Below are positions 29,035 through 37,096 of a stretch of DNA of 64,000 nt, piece after piece. Both the position numbers and the translations under genes were made by a program. The notes beneath the pieces are model-generated. The model worked only from the letters and a program-made list of their open reading frames with translations. It was not told where the DNA came from and did no database searches. Location: contig NZ_MSXW01000009.1 in NCBI RefSeq assembly GCF_001945445.1, positions 116,056-180,055 of the forward strand. Direction: 5' to 3'. Each line of letters starts with the position of its first letter. The stretch's first letter is position 1. This DNA comes from Pseudomonas sp. PA27(2017). GTDB taxonomy: Bacteria; Pseudomonadota; Gammaproteobacteria; Pseudomonadales; Pseudomonadaceae.

Positions 29035-30426
29035 ATGACCGATCTCATGCCGATTGACGAACTCAGAACGCTGGTCGAGCCCGGCAAGGTGTTGACCGAC
29101 GCCGCTTCCCTGGAAGCCTACGGCAAGGACTGGACCCGTCAGTACACGCCTGCGCCCAGCGCCATCGTGTTTCCCAAGACGGTCGAGCAGGTGCAGGCCA
29201 TCGTGCGCTGGGCCAACGCCCACAAGGTCGCCCTGGTGCCGTCGGGCGGTCGCACCGGGTTGTCGGCGGCGGCGGTGGCCGCAAACGGCGAGGTGGTGGT
29301 GTCGTTCGACTACATGAACCAGATCCTCGACTTCGACGAGTCCAACCGCACCGTGGTCTGCCAGCCGGGCGTGGTGACCGGTGTGCTGCAGCAGTTCGCC
29401 GAAGACAAGGGCCTTTACTACCCGGTGGATTTCGCCTCCAGCGGCTCCAGCCAGATCGGCGGCAATATCGGCACCAATGCCGGCGGCATCAAGGTGATTC
29501 GCTACGGCCTGACCCGAAACTGGGTGGCGGGGCTGAAAGTGGTCACCGGCACCGGCGAATTGCTCGAGCTGAACAAGGACCTGATCAAGAACGCCACCGG
29601 TTACGACCTGCGCCAGCTGTTCATCGGTGCCGAGGGCACCCTGGGCTTCGTGGTCGAGGCGACCATGCGCCTGGATCGCGCCCCGCGCAACCTCACCGCC
29701 ATGGTGCTCGGCACCGCGGATTTCGACTCGATCATGCCGGTGCTGCACGCCTTCCAGAGCAAACTCGACCTTACTGCCTTCGAGTTCTTCTCCGACAAGG
29801 GGCTGGCGCGGATCATGGCCCGTGGTGACGTACCGTCACCCTTCGAGACCCACTGCCCGTTCTACGCCCTCTTGGAGTTCGAGGCCAGCAGCGAGGAAGT
29901 GGCCAGCGAGGCGCTGAGCACCTTCGAGCACTGCATCGAACGGGGTTGGGTGCTGGACGGGGTGATGAGCCAGAGCCAGACGCAGCTGAAGAACCTCTGG
30001 AAGCTGCGCGAGTACCTGTCGGAAACCATCTCGCACCACACGCCCTACAAGAACGACATCTCCGTCACCGTCTCGAAGGTGCCGGCCTTTCTGCGCGATA
30101 TCGACGCCATCGTCACCCAGCACTATCCCGACTATGAAGTGGTCTGGTACGGCCATATCGGCGACGGCAACCTGCACCTGAACATCCTCAAACCCGAGCA
30201 TATGGACAAGGAGGCCTTCTTCGCCTCGTGCGCGCGGGTCAACAAATGGGTGTTCGAGACCGTCCAGCGCTACAACGGCTCGATCTCCGCCGAGCACGGT
30301 GTGGGCCTGGTCAAGCGCGATTATCTGGAATACAGCCGCTCGCCGGCGGAAATCGCCTACATGAAGGCGATCAAGGCGGTGTTCGACCCCAACGGCATCA
30401 TGAACCCGGGCAAGATCTTCGCCTGA
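29035..30426 (+). CDS. FAD-linked D-2-hydroxyglutarate dehydrogenase
   Basis: Oxidises D-2-hydroxyglutarate back to 2-oxoglutarate, passing electrons to the respiratory chain via ETF in studied pseudomonads. The 463-residue protein has the VAO/GlcD fold: PSGGRTGLSAAAVA, SSGSSQIGGNIGTNAGG (FAD pyrophosphate), and at the C-terminus YGHIGDGNLHLN and SISAEHGVGLVKRDYL (metal/substrate His). I prefer the ATG at 29035 over one at 29014 because homologues start there and GAGAG lies just upstream. P. stutzeri D2HGDH drives the otherwise unfavourable SerA reaction; the divergent placement here fits that. The MITE-like element begins 3 bases after the stop codon. Confidence 0.9.
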   Translation: MTDLMPIDELRTLVEPGKVLTDAASLEAYGKDWTRQYTPAPSAIVFPKTVEQVQAIVRWANAHKVALVPSGGRTGLSAAAVAANGEVVVSFDYMNQILDFDESNRTVVCQPGVVTGVLQQFAEDKGLYYPVDFASSGSSQIGGNIGTNAGGIKVIRYGLTRNWVAGLKVVTGTGELLELNKDLIKNATGYDLRQLFIGAEGTLGFVVEATMRLDRAPRNLTAMVLGTADFDSIMPVLHAFQSKLDLTAFEFFSDKGLARIMARGDVPSPFETHCPFYALLEFEASSEEVASEALSTFEHCIERGWVLDGVMSQSQTQLKNLWKLREYLSETISHHTPYKNDISVTVSKVPAFLRDIDAIVTQHYPDYEVVWYGHIGDGNLHLNILKPEHMDKEAFFASCARVNKWVFETVQRYNGSISAEHGVGLVKRDYLEYSRSPAEIAYMKAIKAVFDPNGIMNPGKIFA

Positions 30427-30428
30427 AC

Positions 30429-30696
30429 TAGGGTCTGCTGCCGTTCCACGCACGGCCGCGCCGGAGCCCGATTTGCCGCGAGGCAAGGCACGAGCATCGA
30501 AGTTTAGTAGGCTAAATGAGCCGGCGAGAAACGCTGTCTCGCGGCAAAACAGGCCCGGCCCTATGGGTTGCGCGAGAAATCTCGCCATGCGTCGTTGGAG
30601 GACTTGAAAAGGGAATGCCATTCCCTGCGTCCTCCGCCTAGCTTGGCAAAATTTCTCGCTGCAACGCGGGTCGCGGTGAAACGGCAGCAGACCCTA
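30429..30696 (+). mobile_element. MITE-like element, copy 1 (IS630-type ends)
   Basis: A 268-bp element bounded by TA. Terminal inverted repeats read TAGGGTCTGCTGCCGTT at both ends (17 perfect bases, more with gaps). It has no coding capacity. Internal inverted segments: TTTAGTAGGCTAAA, GCCGCGAG...CTCGCGGC, and GGAGGACTTG...GCGTCCTCC, so the transcript would fold into several arms. A second copy in the opposite orientation lies at 51796-52092 and shares long near-identical blocks. The element fills the gap between the hydroxyglutarate dehydrogenase gene and the FAH-family gene, ending 7 bases before the latter's ribosome-binding site. Confidence 0.8.
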
Positions 30697-30714
30697 CACA
30701 ATAAAGGAGCGACC

Positions 30715-31380
30715 ATGAGCTACCAGCACCAGTACATCGATGGCACCCGTATCCATTTCCCGCTGGGCAAGGTGGTGTGCGTCGGCCGTAACTACGCCGA
30801 GCACGCCAAGGAACTCAACAATCCGCTGCCGACCGAGCCGATGCTGTTCATCAAGCCTGGCAGCTGCGTGGTGCCGCTGGAAGGCGGCTTCAGCATCCCG
30901 CAAGACCGTGGCTCCGTGCATTACGAAGTGGAAATCGCCGTGCTGATCGGCAAGCCATTGTCGCGCAAGCCGAATGAAGAAGAAGTGCTCGACGCCATCT
31001 CCGGTTTCGCCCCGGCCCTGGACCTGACCCTGCGCGACGTGCAGAACAAGCTCAAGGACAAAGGCCACCCGTGGGAGCCGGCCAAGTCCTTCGACGGCGC
31101 CTGCGTGCTGGCGCCCTTCGTGCCGGGTGACGCGATCAGCGACCTGTCCGACATCGGTATCCGCCTGACCATCAACGGCGATGTGCGCCAGGATGGCACC
31201 AGCGGCGACATGATCTTCCCGATCGTGCCGGTGATCCAGGAGATGGCCGGGCACTTCAACCTGCAGCCCGGCGACGTGATCCTTACCGGCACGCCCGCTG
31301 GCGTCGGCCCGCTGAACACGGGCGACGAGCTGGTGCTGGATCTGGTCGGTCACTCCAGTTTTGCCAGCCGGGTAATCTGA
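30715..31380 (+). CDS. Fumarylacetoacetate hydrolase family protein
   Basis: A 221-residue single-domain FAH enzyme: VCVGRNYAEHAKEL, the metal-binding VHYEVEIAVLIGK (E-x-E motif) and D of PALDLTLRDVQ, and LTGTPAGVGPL. Small members act as acylpyruvases or oxaloacetate decarboxylases; the sequence suits the YcgM/FAHD1-like group. The start at 30715 follows AAAGGAGC. The upstream gap is occupied by the MITE-like element, so transcription either reads through from the dehydrogenase gene or begins within the element. Confidence 0.88.
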   Translation: MSYQHQYIDGTRIHFPLGKVVCVGRNYAEHAKELNNPLPTEPMLFIKPGSCVVPLEGGFSIPQDRGSVHYEVEIAVLIGKPLSRKPNEEEVLDAISGFAPALDLTLRDVQNKLKDKGHPWEPAKSFDGACVLAPFVPGDAISDLSDIGIRLTINGDVRQDGTSGDMIFPIVPVIQEMAGHFNLQPGDVILTGTPAGVGPLNTGDELVLDLVGHSSFASRVI

Positions 31381-31438
31381 CAGGCGTAGCGCCCAATCCA
31401 TGGGCTGCTGAAAGGCAGGAGCCGACACTCAAGCCAAC

Positions 31439-31533
31439 CTGTGGGAGCCCCGACCTCGGGGCGAAACGATTGCAGCCTGACTGCCTATTTCGGCGGTGCC
31501 TGAGCGATTCGCCGCGAGGTCGCGGCTCCCACA
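31439..31533. repeat. Inverted pair of GTGGGAGC-type repeats
   Basis: TGTGGGAGCCCCGACCTCGGGGCGAA is mirrored by TTCGCCGCGAGGTCGCGGCTCCCACA about 45 bases later. Each arm holds its own GACCTCG core. Typical REP doublet of pseudomonads, here in the 306-base gap between the FAH-family gene and carO. Confidence 0.75.
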
Positions 31534-31599
31534 ATGGATCGGATAACGTCCGCTCCCGCCACACGGCGGTCATCGCCCCTGAAACCGGCCTCCTGCCAA

Positions 31600-31637
31600 T
31601 TAAGCTTCGCTTAAGCCCGCTTTAAGGCTCGCTTCAG
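31600..31637 (+). promoter_or_regulatory. Tandem TTAAG-N6 operator upstream of carO (BqsR/CarR or PmrA type)
   Basis: TTAAG (31600-31604), TTAAG (31611-31615), TTAAG (31622-31626) and TTCAG (31633-31637) repeat at exactly 11-base intervals. TTAAG-N6-TTAAG is the reported box of BqsR (CarR) in P. aeruginosa, the response regulator for Ca2+/Fe2+ that controls carO. The same bases also read CTTAAG-N5-TTTAAG, close to the PmrA box. The array lies 50 bases upstream of the carO ATG. Confidence 0.75.
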
Positions 31638-31686
31638 CTAGGCGACTTAACCTGACCCCGTCATCTACAGATAGAGGGTCATCCCC

Positions 31687-32034
31687 ATGAAAGCTCCCGT
31701 CATCGCACTGCTGCTCGCTCCGCTGTTCTCGACCGCCGCTCTGGCTGCCGGCTACACCGGCCCGGGCCAGGTCGCCCAGGTCACCACGGTCGAGCAGGCT
31801 CTGAAAGCCGGCGACGACACGCCGGTCGTGCTGCAGGGCCAGATCACCAAGCGCCTGCAGGACGAACTCTATGAGTTCAAGGATGCCACCGGCACCATCC
31901 ATGTCGAGATCGACGACGAAGACTGGCCGCCGCAGGCCATCTCCGAGAAAGCCACCGTCAAGCTGACCGGTGAAGTCGATAAGGACCTGACCAGCCGTGA
32001 AATCGACGTCGATATCGTCGAACTGGTGAAATAA
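31687..32034 (+). CDS. carO: Periplasmic BOF/OB-fold protein, CarO-like (YgiW/YdeI family)
   Basis: A 115-residue secreted protein with signal peptide MKAPVIALLLAPLFSTAALA and a BOF domain: YTGPGQVAQVTTVEQALKAGDD, VVLQGQITKRLQDELYEFKD, IHVEIDDEDW, the order conserved in NirD/YgiW/YdeI stress proteins. P. aeruginosa CarO (PA0320) is induced by calcium through CarSR and helps keep intracellular Ca2+ low. The gene symbol rests on this resemblance, on the TTAAG operator upstream and on the adjoining carP-like genes. Confidence 0.83.
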   Translation: MKAPVIALLLAPLFSTAALAAGYTGPGQVAQVTTVEQALKAGDDTPVVLQGQITKRLQDELYEFKDATGTIHVEIDDEDWPPQAISEKATVKLTGEVDKDLTSREIDVDIVELVK

Positions 32035-32133
32035 GCCACACGCTGTTAGCTTCCCATCACCGCATTGAATGGCCGCCTCTCGATGATTCGAGGGGCGGCG
32101 TCGTCATTTCTGTCGTTGCATATGTGAGTCGCC

Positions 32134-33054
32134 ATGGGCCGTCTGTTTTCGATCAAGGGATTACTCCTGCTGTTGGTGCTTGTGCTGTTGGCCGCACTGG
32201 TCACCGTTGCTGTGCAGTTCCGCCTGTTCGAACGGGCCTGGTTCAACGTCAGTCAGCCGGTCGAGGCGCCCGCCCACTCACTGTGGCTGAGCGACTACAA
32301 GGTAGTGATCGAGGCACAGCGCATCGAGGGGCTGGAGGACGACGTGTCAGCGCTGACCTACGATCCTGATCGCAAGAGCCTGTATACCGTCACCAACCAG
32401 CACCCCAAGCTGATCGAGCTGTCGCTGGATGGCAAGGTGCTGAGGCAGATCGAGCTGATCGGCTTTGGCGATCCGGAAGCCGTCGAATACGTGGCACCCG
32501 GGCGCTTCGTGATCGCTGACGAGCGAGCACAGCGGCTGGTCAAGGTGCGGATCGATGAGGACACCACGTCCATCGATGCCGCCGAAGGGCAGCAGATGTC
32601 GCTGGGCCTGGAAATGGGCACCAAGAACAAGGGCTTCGAGGGCTTGGCCTATGACCTGAAAGGCCAGCGGCTGTTCGTGGCGAAGGAGCGCGACCCGATG
32701 CGCATTTACGAGGTGCAGGGCTTCCCCAACCTCGACCCGGCAACGCCCAATCCCGTGCAGATTCGCGACGACCGCAAACGCGACGCCGGCATCTTTGTAC
32801 GCGACCTTTCCAGCCTGCACTACGACAGCCTGACCGGCCACCTGCTGGCGCTCTCGGACGAATCGCGGCTGGTCGTTGAGCTGGATGAGGCGGGCAAGCC
32901 GATCAGTAGCCTGTCGCTGTTGCAGGGGCAGCAGGGCCTGAAGAAATCGGTGCCACAGGCCGAAGGCATCACCATGGATGATCAGGGTGTGCTGTACATG
33001 ACCAGCGAGCCCAACCTCTTCTATGTGTTCAGCAAGGGTGGTAAGGCCGGGTGA
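32134..33054 (+). CDS. carP: SdiA-regulated family beta-propeller protein, CarP-like, paralogue 1
   Basis: A 306-residue protein with a single N-terminal membrane anchor (about residues 8-28, GLLLLLVLVLLAALVTVAVQF) and a periplasmic YjiK/SdiA-regulated propeller: SALTYDPDRKSLYTVTNQ, GDPEAVEYVAPGRFVIADER, NKGFEGLAYDLKGQRLFVAKE, PQAEGITMDDQGVLYM. P. aeruginosa CarP (PA0327) is an inner-membrane-anchored propeller controlled by CarSR with carO. Here it lies 99 bases after carO and 76 bases before a close paralogue. The gap upstream has an incomplete hairpin (GCCGCCTCTCGA...TCGAGGGGCGGC) with no T tail, so read-through from carO is possible. Confidence 0.8.
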   Translation: MGRLFSIKGLLLLLVLVLLAALVTVAVQFRLFERAWFNVSQPVEAPAHSLWLSDYKVVIEAQRIEGLEDDVSALTYDPDRKSLYTVTNQHPKLIELSLDGKVLRQIELIGFGDPEAVEYVAPGRFVIADERAQRLVKVRIDEDTTSIDAAEGQQMSLGLEMGTKNKGFEGLAYDLKGQRLFVAKERDPMRIYEVQGFPNLDPATPNPVQIRDDRKRDAGIFVRDLSSLHYDSLTGHLLALSDESRLVVELDEAGKPISSLSLLQGQQGLKKSVPQAEGITMDDQGVLYMTSEPNLFYVFSKGGKAG

Positions 33055-33130
33055 GGCTGGTCAGCGTCGCAGGTCGTGAGAGGCCGCACCACGCGCAGCG
33101 GCTGTTTTCTTCTTTCATGGGTGAGCGGGT

Positions 33131-34045
33131 ATGGGGCGTCTGATTTCTTTCAAGTCACTGTTAGTGTTGCTGGCATTGGTCACTGCGCTGCTGCTGATTC
33201 TGTGGGGGCAGGAATTTCGAGTGTTCGAACGCGCCTGGTTCAACGTGCGGCAGCCGGCCGAGGCGCCGGCCAGCACGCTGTGGCTGGACGACTATCGGGT
33301 AACCCGTGAAGCCAGGGTGATCGAAGGCCTGGACGATGATGTGTCGGCGCTGGCCTATGATCCGGTGCGCAAGAGCCTGTTCACCGTCACCAATCAGAAT
33401 TCCCGGCTGGTCGAACTGTCGCTCGACGGCAAGGTGCTGCGCGAGATCGGCCTGGTCGGCTTCGGCGATCCCGAGGCCGTTGAGTATGTCGCCCCCGGCG
33501 TTTTCGTGATCGCTGACGAGCGCCCGCAGCGTCTGGTCGAGGTGCGTATCGACGACGCCACCACTCAGGTCGATGCTGCCGACGGCCAGCAGCTGTCGCT
33601 GGGCCTGGAAATGGAAGCCAAGAACAAGGGCTTCGAGGGCCTGGCCTACGACCTGGCGGGCCAACGCCTGTTCATTGCCAAGGAGCGCGATCCACTGCGC
33701 ATCTACGAAGTGCACGGCTTTCCGCATCTGGACTCGCAGAGCCCGTCGGCGATTCGCATCGTCGATGATCGCGAGCGCGATGCCGGCCTGTTCGTCCGTG
33801 ACCTGTCCAGCCTGCAATACGATGCCCGTACCGGCCACCTGCTGGCACTGTCCGATGATTCGCGGCTGCTGGTGGAGATGGATGCCAAGGGCGAACCGGT
33901 CAGCAGCCTGTCGCTGCTCGGTGGCCAGCAGGGGCTCGAGAAGTCCGTGCCGCAGGCCGAAGGTATCGCCATGGACGAGCAGGGCGTGATCTACATGATC
34001 AGCGAGCCGAACCTGTTCTACACCTTTGAAAAAAAGGCCGGGTGA
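33131..34045 (+). CDS. SdiA-regulated family beta-propeller protein, CarP-like, paralogue 2
   Basis: A 304-residue protein collinear with the preceding one along its full length: same anchor position, same RVFERAWFNV junction, and conserved propeller strings GFGDPEAVEYVAPG, VIADER, NKGFEGLAYDL, SVPQAEGI. Differences are scattered, as expected of an old tandem duplication. No promoter or TTAAG box was seen in the 76-base gap, so it is probably cotranscribed with the first copy. The pair may have split roles in calcium or other stress responses; this is inference. Confidence 0.8.
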   Translation: MGRLISFKSLLVLLALVTALLLILWGQEFRVFERAWFNVRQPAEAPASTLWLDDYRVTREARVIEGLDDDVSALAYDPVRKSLFTVTNQNSRLVELSLDGKVLREIGLVGFGDPEAVEYVAPGVFVIADERPQRLVEVRIDDATTQVDAADGQQLSLGLEMEAKNKGFEGLAYDLAGQRLFIAKERDPLRIYEVHGFPHLDSQSPSAIRIVDDRERDAGLFVRDLSSLQYDARTGHLLALSDDSRLLVEMDAKGEPVSSLSLLGGQQGLEKSVPQAEGIAMDEQGVIYMISEPNLFYTFEKKAG

Positions 34046-34081
34046 TCGCTCAGCCGGCCTTCGCTGATCCAATCCGAGTGC

Positions 34082-34753
34082 TTAGCGCTGCAGCGACTTC
34101 ACGCCTTCGGCGGTGCCGAGCAGCAGCAGGTCTGCCGGGCGCGCGGCGAACAGGCCGTTGGTGACCACGCCGACGATGGCGTTGATGTCCGCTTCTAACT
34201 TCACCGGGTCGGTGATGCTCATGTTGTGCACGTCGATGATCACGTTGCCGTTGTCGGTCACCACGCCTTCGCGGTACACCGGGTCGCCGCCCAGCTTGAC
34301 CAGCTCGCGAGCCACATGGCTACGCGCCATGGGGATCACTTCCACCGGCAGCGGGAAGGCGCCGAGCACCGGCACCAGCTTGCTGCCGTCGGCGATGCAG
34401 ATGAAGGTACGCGCCACTGCGGCGACGATCTTCTCGCGGGTCAGGGCCGCGCCGCCGCCCTTGATCAGGTTCAGGCGCTCGTCGCTTTCGTCGGCGCCGT
34501 CGACGTAGAACTCCAGGTCGCTGACGGTATTGAGCTCATACACCGGGATGCCGTGGCCTTTGAGCCGCGCGGCGGTGGCTTCGGAGCTGGCCACCGCGCC
34601 GTCGAACTCCAGTTTGTGCTTGGCCAGGGCGTCGATGAAGCAGTTGGCCGTGGAGCCGGTGCCGACCCCGATGACGCTCTTGGCATCGAGCTTGGGAAGG
34701 ATGAAGTCGACGGCGGCCTGGGCCACGGCTTGCTTGAGCTGATCCTGGGTCAT
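34082..34753 (-). CDS. rpiA: Ribose-5-phosphate isomerase A
   Basis: Interconverts ribose-5-P and ribulose-5-P. A 223-residue protein with the family motifs [44 protein letters not shown] (catalytic Asp region) and [16 protein letters not shown] (catalytic Glu/Lys). Length as in E. coli (219). It is convergent with the second carP-like gene and divergent from ilvA. Confidence 0.97.
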   Translation of the reverse strand: MTQDQLKQAVAQAAVDFILPKLDAKSVIGVGTGSTANCFIDALAKHKLEFDGAVASSEATAARLKGHGIPVYELNTVSDLEFYVDGADESDERLNLIKGGGAALTREKIVAAVARTFICIADGSKLVPVLGAFPLPVEVIPMARSHVARELVKLGGDPVYREGVVTDNGNVIIDVHNMSITDPVKLEADINAIVGVVTNGLFAARPADLLLLGTAEGVKSLQR

Positions 34754-34836
34754 GCGGGTTCCACGAGAAGGAAGGAAACGAGGCCGCGATTATAGCCGGC
34801 AAAACCCCGGAATTCGTATGGTCGCTCGGCGGATGG

Positions 34837-34920
34837 TAGAGGCTGCTGTTGTGGTCCCCTTGCAATCTGGTGAATTTTTCCGCCGCAATGCGGCTTGTGC
34901 TGAAACGACGGCAGCCCCTG
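34837..34920. mobile_element. Degenerate relic of the MITE-like family
   Basis: About 84 bp between rpiA and ilvA. Its right end, read as reverse complement, GGGGCTGCCGTCGTTTCAGC ... GCCGCATTGCGGCGGAAAAATT, aligns with the right end of the complete copies (GGGTCTGCTGCCGTTTCA ... GCGTTGCAGCGAGAAATT). The left end TAGAGGCTGCTGTTGTGG resembles the same terminus, so this looks like an internally deleted copy with both ends diverged. Confidence 0.5.
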
Positions 34921-34957
34921 GTGTTAGACTCGTCCGTTCCCCTCGAAGCCGCCTGCG

Positions 34958-36481
34958 ATGCCCGCCATGCTCGAACAGTACGTCAAGAAGACTCTGACCT
35001 CCCGTGTCTATGACGTTGCCGTGGAAACCCCGCTGCAACCCGCTCGCCAGCTTTCCGAACGCCTGGGCAATCAGATTCTGCTCAAGCGCGAGGATCTGCA
35101 GCCGGTGTACTCGTTCAAGATTCGTGGCGCCTACAACAAGCTGGCGCAGCTCTCGCCCGAGGAGCTGGCCCGTGGCGTGGTGACCGCCTCGGCCGGCAAC
35201 CATGCCCAGGGGCTGGCCCTGGCCGCCAAGCACATGGGCGTGAAGGCGACCATCGTCATGCCGCGCACCACTCCTGAGCTCAAGGTGCAGGGTGTGCGTT
35301 CGCGTGGTGGCAAGGTCGTGCTGCACGGCGACGCCTTTCCCGAGGCCCTGGCCCACTCGCTGAAGCTGGTCGAGGAAAAGGGCTATACCTACATCCACCC
35401 CTACGACGACCCGCTGGTGATCGCCGGCCAGGGTACCGTGGCGATGGAGATCCTGCGCCAGCATCAGGGGCCGCTGCATGCGGTGTTCGTGCCGGTGGGT
35501 GGCGGCGGCCTGATCGCCGGTATCGCCGCCTACGTCAAATACCTGTACCCGAACACCAAGGTAATCGGCGTGGAGCCGGACGACTCCAACTGCCTGCAGC
35601 AGGCCCTGGCCGCTGGCGAGCGCGTGGTGCTGCCTCAGGTCGGGCTGTTCGCCGACGGCGTGGCGGTGGCGCAGATCGGCCAGCATACGTTCGATATCTG
35701 CAAGCAATGCGTGGACGAGGTGATCACCGTCAGCACCGACGAGATCTGCGCAGCGATCAAGGATATCTACGACGATACCCGTTCGATCACTGAACCTGCC
35801 GGCGCGTTGGCCGTAGCCGGGATCAAGCGCTACGTCGAGCGTGAAGGCATCGCCGACCTGACGCTGGTGGGCATCGACTCCGGCGCCAACGTCAACTTCG
35901 ACCGCCTGCGTCATGTGGCCGAGCGCGCCGAACTGGGTGAGAAACGCGAAGCGATCATCGCCGTGACCATCCCGGAGAAGCCGGGCAGCTTCAAGGCGTT
36001 CTGCGAGGCCATCGGCAAGCGGCAGATCACCGAGTTCAACTACCGCTATCATCAGGACGGCGAGGCGCACATCTTCGTTGGCGTGCAGACCCACCCGGAG
36101 AACGACCCACGTGCGGCATTGGTGGAGAACCTTCGTGGCCAGGGCTTCCCGGTGCTGGACCTGACCGACAACGAACTGGCCAAGCTGCACATCCGCCACA
36201 CCGTGGGCGGGCATGCGGCGGCAGTGCCGGACGAATGCGTGTTCCGCTTCGAATTCCCCGAGCGGCCGGGCGCGCTGTTCAACTTCCTCAACAAGCTGGG
36301 CGGGCGCTGGAACATCACCCTGTTCCATTACCGCAATCACGGCGCTGCCGATGGCCGGGTGCTGGCTGCCCTGCAGGTCCCGGAAGACGAGCGCCATCTG
36401 CTGGCGCCGGCGCTGGACGCCATCGGCTATCCGTACTGGGACGAAAGCGACAACCCGGCCTACAAGCTGTTTCTTGGCTAG
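34958..36481 (+). CDS. ilvA: Threonine deaminase (biosynthetic)
   Basis: PLP-dependent conversion of threonine to 2-oxobutyrate, the committed step to isoleucine. The 507-residue frame has the PLP-Lys site FKIRGAYNKL, SAGNHAQGLAL, the glycine loop VPVGGGGLIAGIA, and two C-terminal ACT-like regulatory modules (EKPGSFKAFCEAIG and ERPGALFNFLNKLG). A start at 34967 (MLEQYVKK) gives 504 residues and better matches homologues; neither ATG has a clear ribosome-binding site. Isoleucine inhibition is expected from the double ACT domain. Confidence 0.96.
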   Translation: MPAMLEQYVKKTLTSRVYDVAVETPLQPARQLSERLGNQILLKREDLQPVYSFKIRGAYNKLAQLSPEELARGVVTASAGNHAQGLALAAKHMGVKATIVMPRTTPELKVQGVRSRGGKVVLHGDAFPEALAHSLKLVEEKGYTYIHPYDDPLVIAGQGTVAMEILRQHQGPLHAVFVPVGGGGLIAGIAAYVKYLYPNTKVIGVEPDDSNCLQQALAAGERVVLPQVGLFADGVAVAQIGQHTFDICKQCVDEVITVSTDEICAAIKDIYDDTRSITEPAGALAVAGIKRYVEREGIADLTLVGIDSGANVNFDRLRHVAERAELGEKREAIIAVTIPEKPGSFKAFCEAIGKRQITEFNYRYHQDGEAHIFVGVQTHPENDPRAALVENLRGQGFPVLDLTDNELAKLHIRHTVGGHAAAVPDECVFRFEFPERPGALFNFLNKLGGRWNITLFHYRNHGAADGRVLAALQVPEDERHLLAPALDAIGYPYWDESDNPAYKLFLG

Positions 36482-36545
36482 CCATCTGATCAGCGTCTTT
36501 CATAGGCGCCGATCAACATAGGCTTTTTGATAGCTCTGATAGGTT

Positions 36546-36622
36546 CCTGGGTATCGCTCTGCTCCACCCAGGCTACCGTTCTTGCGCGTGTAGCCTGGCG
36601 TTGAGCGCAGCGGTACCCAGGG
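36546..36622. repeat. Inverted pair of GTAGCCTGG-type repeats
   Basis: CCTGGGTATCGCTCTGCTCCACCCAGGCTAC is followed after about 11 bases by GTAGCCTGGCGTTGAGCGCAGCGGTACCCAGG in inverted orientation. Same family as 5066-5164. It lies between ilvA and the DUF2269 gene. Confidence 0.7.
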
Positions 36623-36655
36623 CCTGTACTTATAAAAAACAAAGGAAATACCGTG

Positions 36656-37096
36656 ATGGAGCATTATCTGCTGATCAGAGTCCTCCATGCGCTGCCCGGC
36701 ATTCTGCTGCTGGCCGGCGTTCTGGCCCATGCCTTCATGCTCTGGAAAGCCTGGCGCGGCGGTGACCGGGAGGTGTTGCAACGCAAGTTGCGGCGCACCC
36801 GCACCATCAGCCTGCCGGTGTTCGCCGTGCTGGCGCTGAGCCTGCCGGTGACCGGCTGGTGGATGGTCAACCTGGCCGGCTGGCCGCTGAGCCAGCTGTG
36901 GTTGCTGCTGGGCAGCAGCCTGTTTGCCGTGCTGATGATCGTCGGCCTGTTGCTGCTCGGCCGCCTCGGCGCCTGGCAGGCCCAGGCCGACGGCGCGGTG
37001 CCCGCCAAGTCGTTGCGACTGGTGGTGGTCTACACCGCGCTGATCGTCGTGCTGCTGGTGGTGATCATGGCGGTGATGGGTGCCAAGCCGGCATGA
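36656..37096 (+). CDS. DUF2269 family integral membrane protein
   Basis: A 146-residue protein with four hydrophobic helices (about residues 8-27, 46-68, 73-98, 118-140). Features of DUF2269: an early LLIRVLHALPGILLLAG, and a GWWMVNLAGWPLSQLWLLLG loop-helix. The ATG at 36656 is preceded by AAAGGAAA. Function unknown. The stop codon abuts the stop of the convergent MFS gene within the palindrome TGATCA, leaving no room for a terminator between them. Confidence 0.75.
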   Translation: MEHYLLIRVLHALPGILLLAGVLAHAFMLWKAWRGGDREVLQRKLRRTRTISLPVFAVLALSLPVTGWWMVNLAGWPLSQLWLLLGSSLFAVLMIVGLLLLGRLGAWQAQADGAVPAKSLRLVVVYTALIVVLLVVIMAVMGAKPA

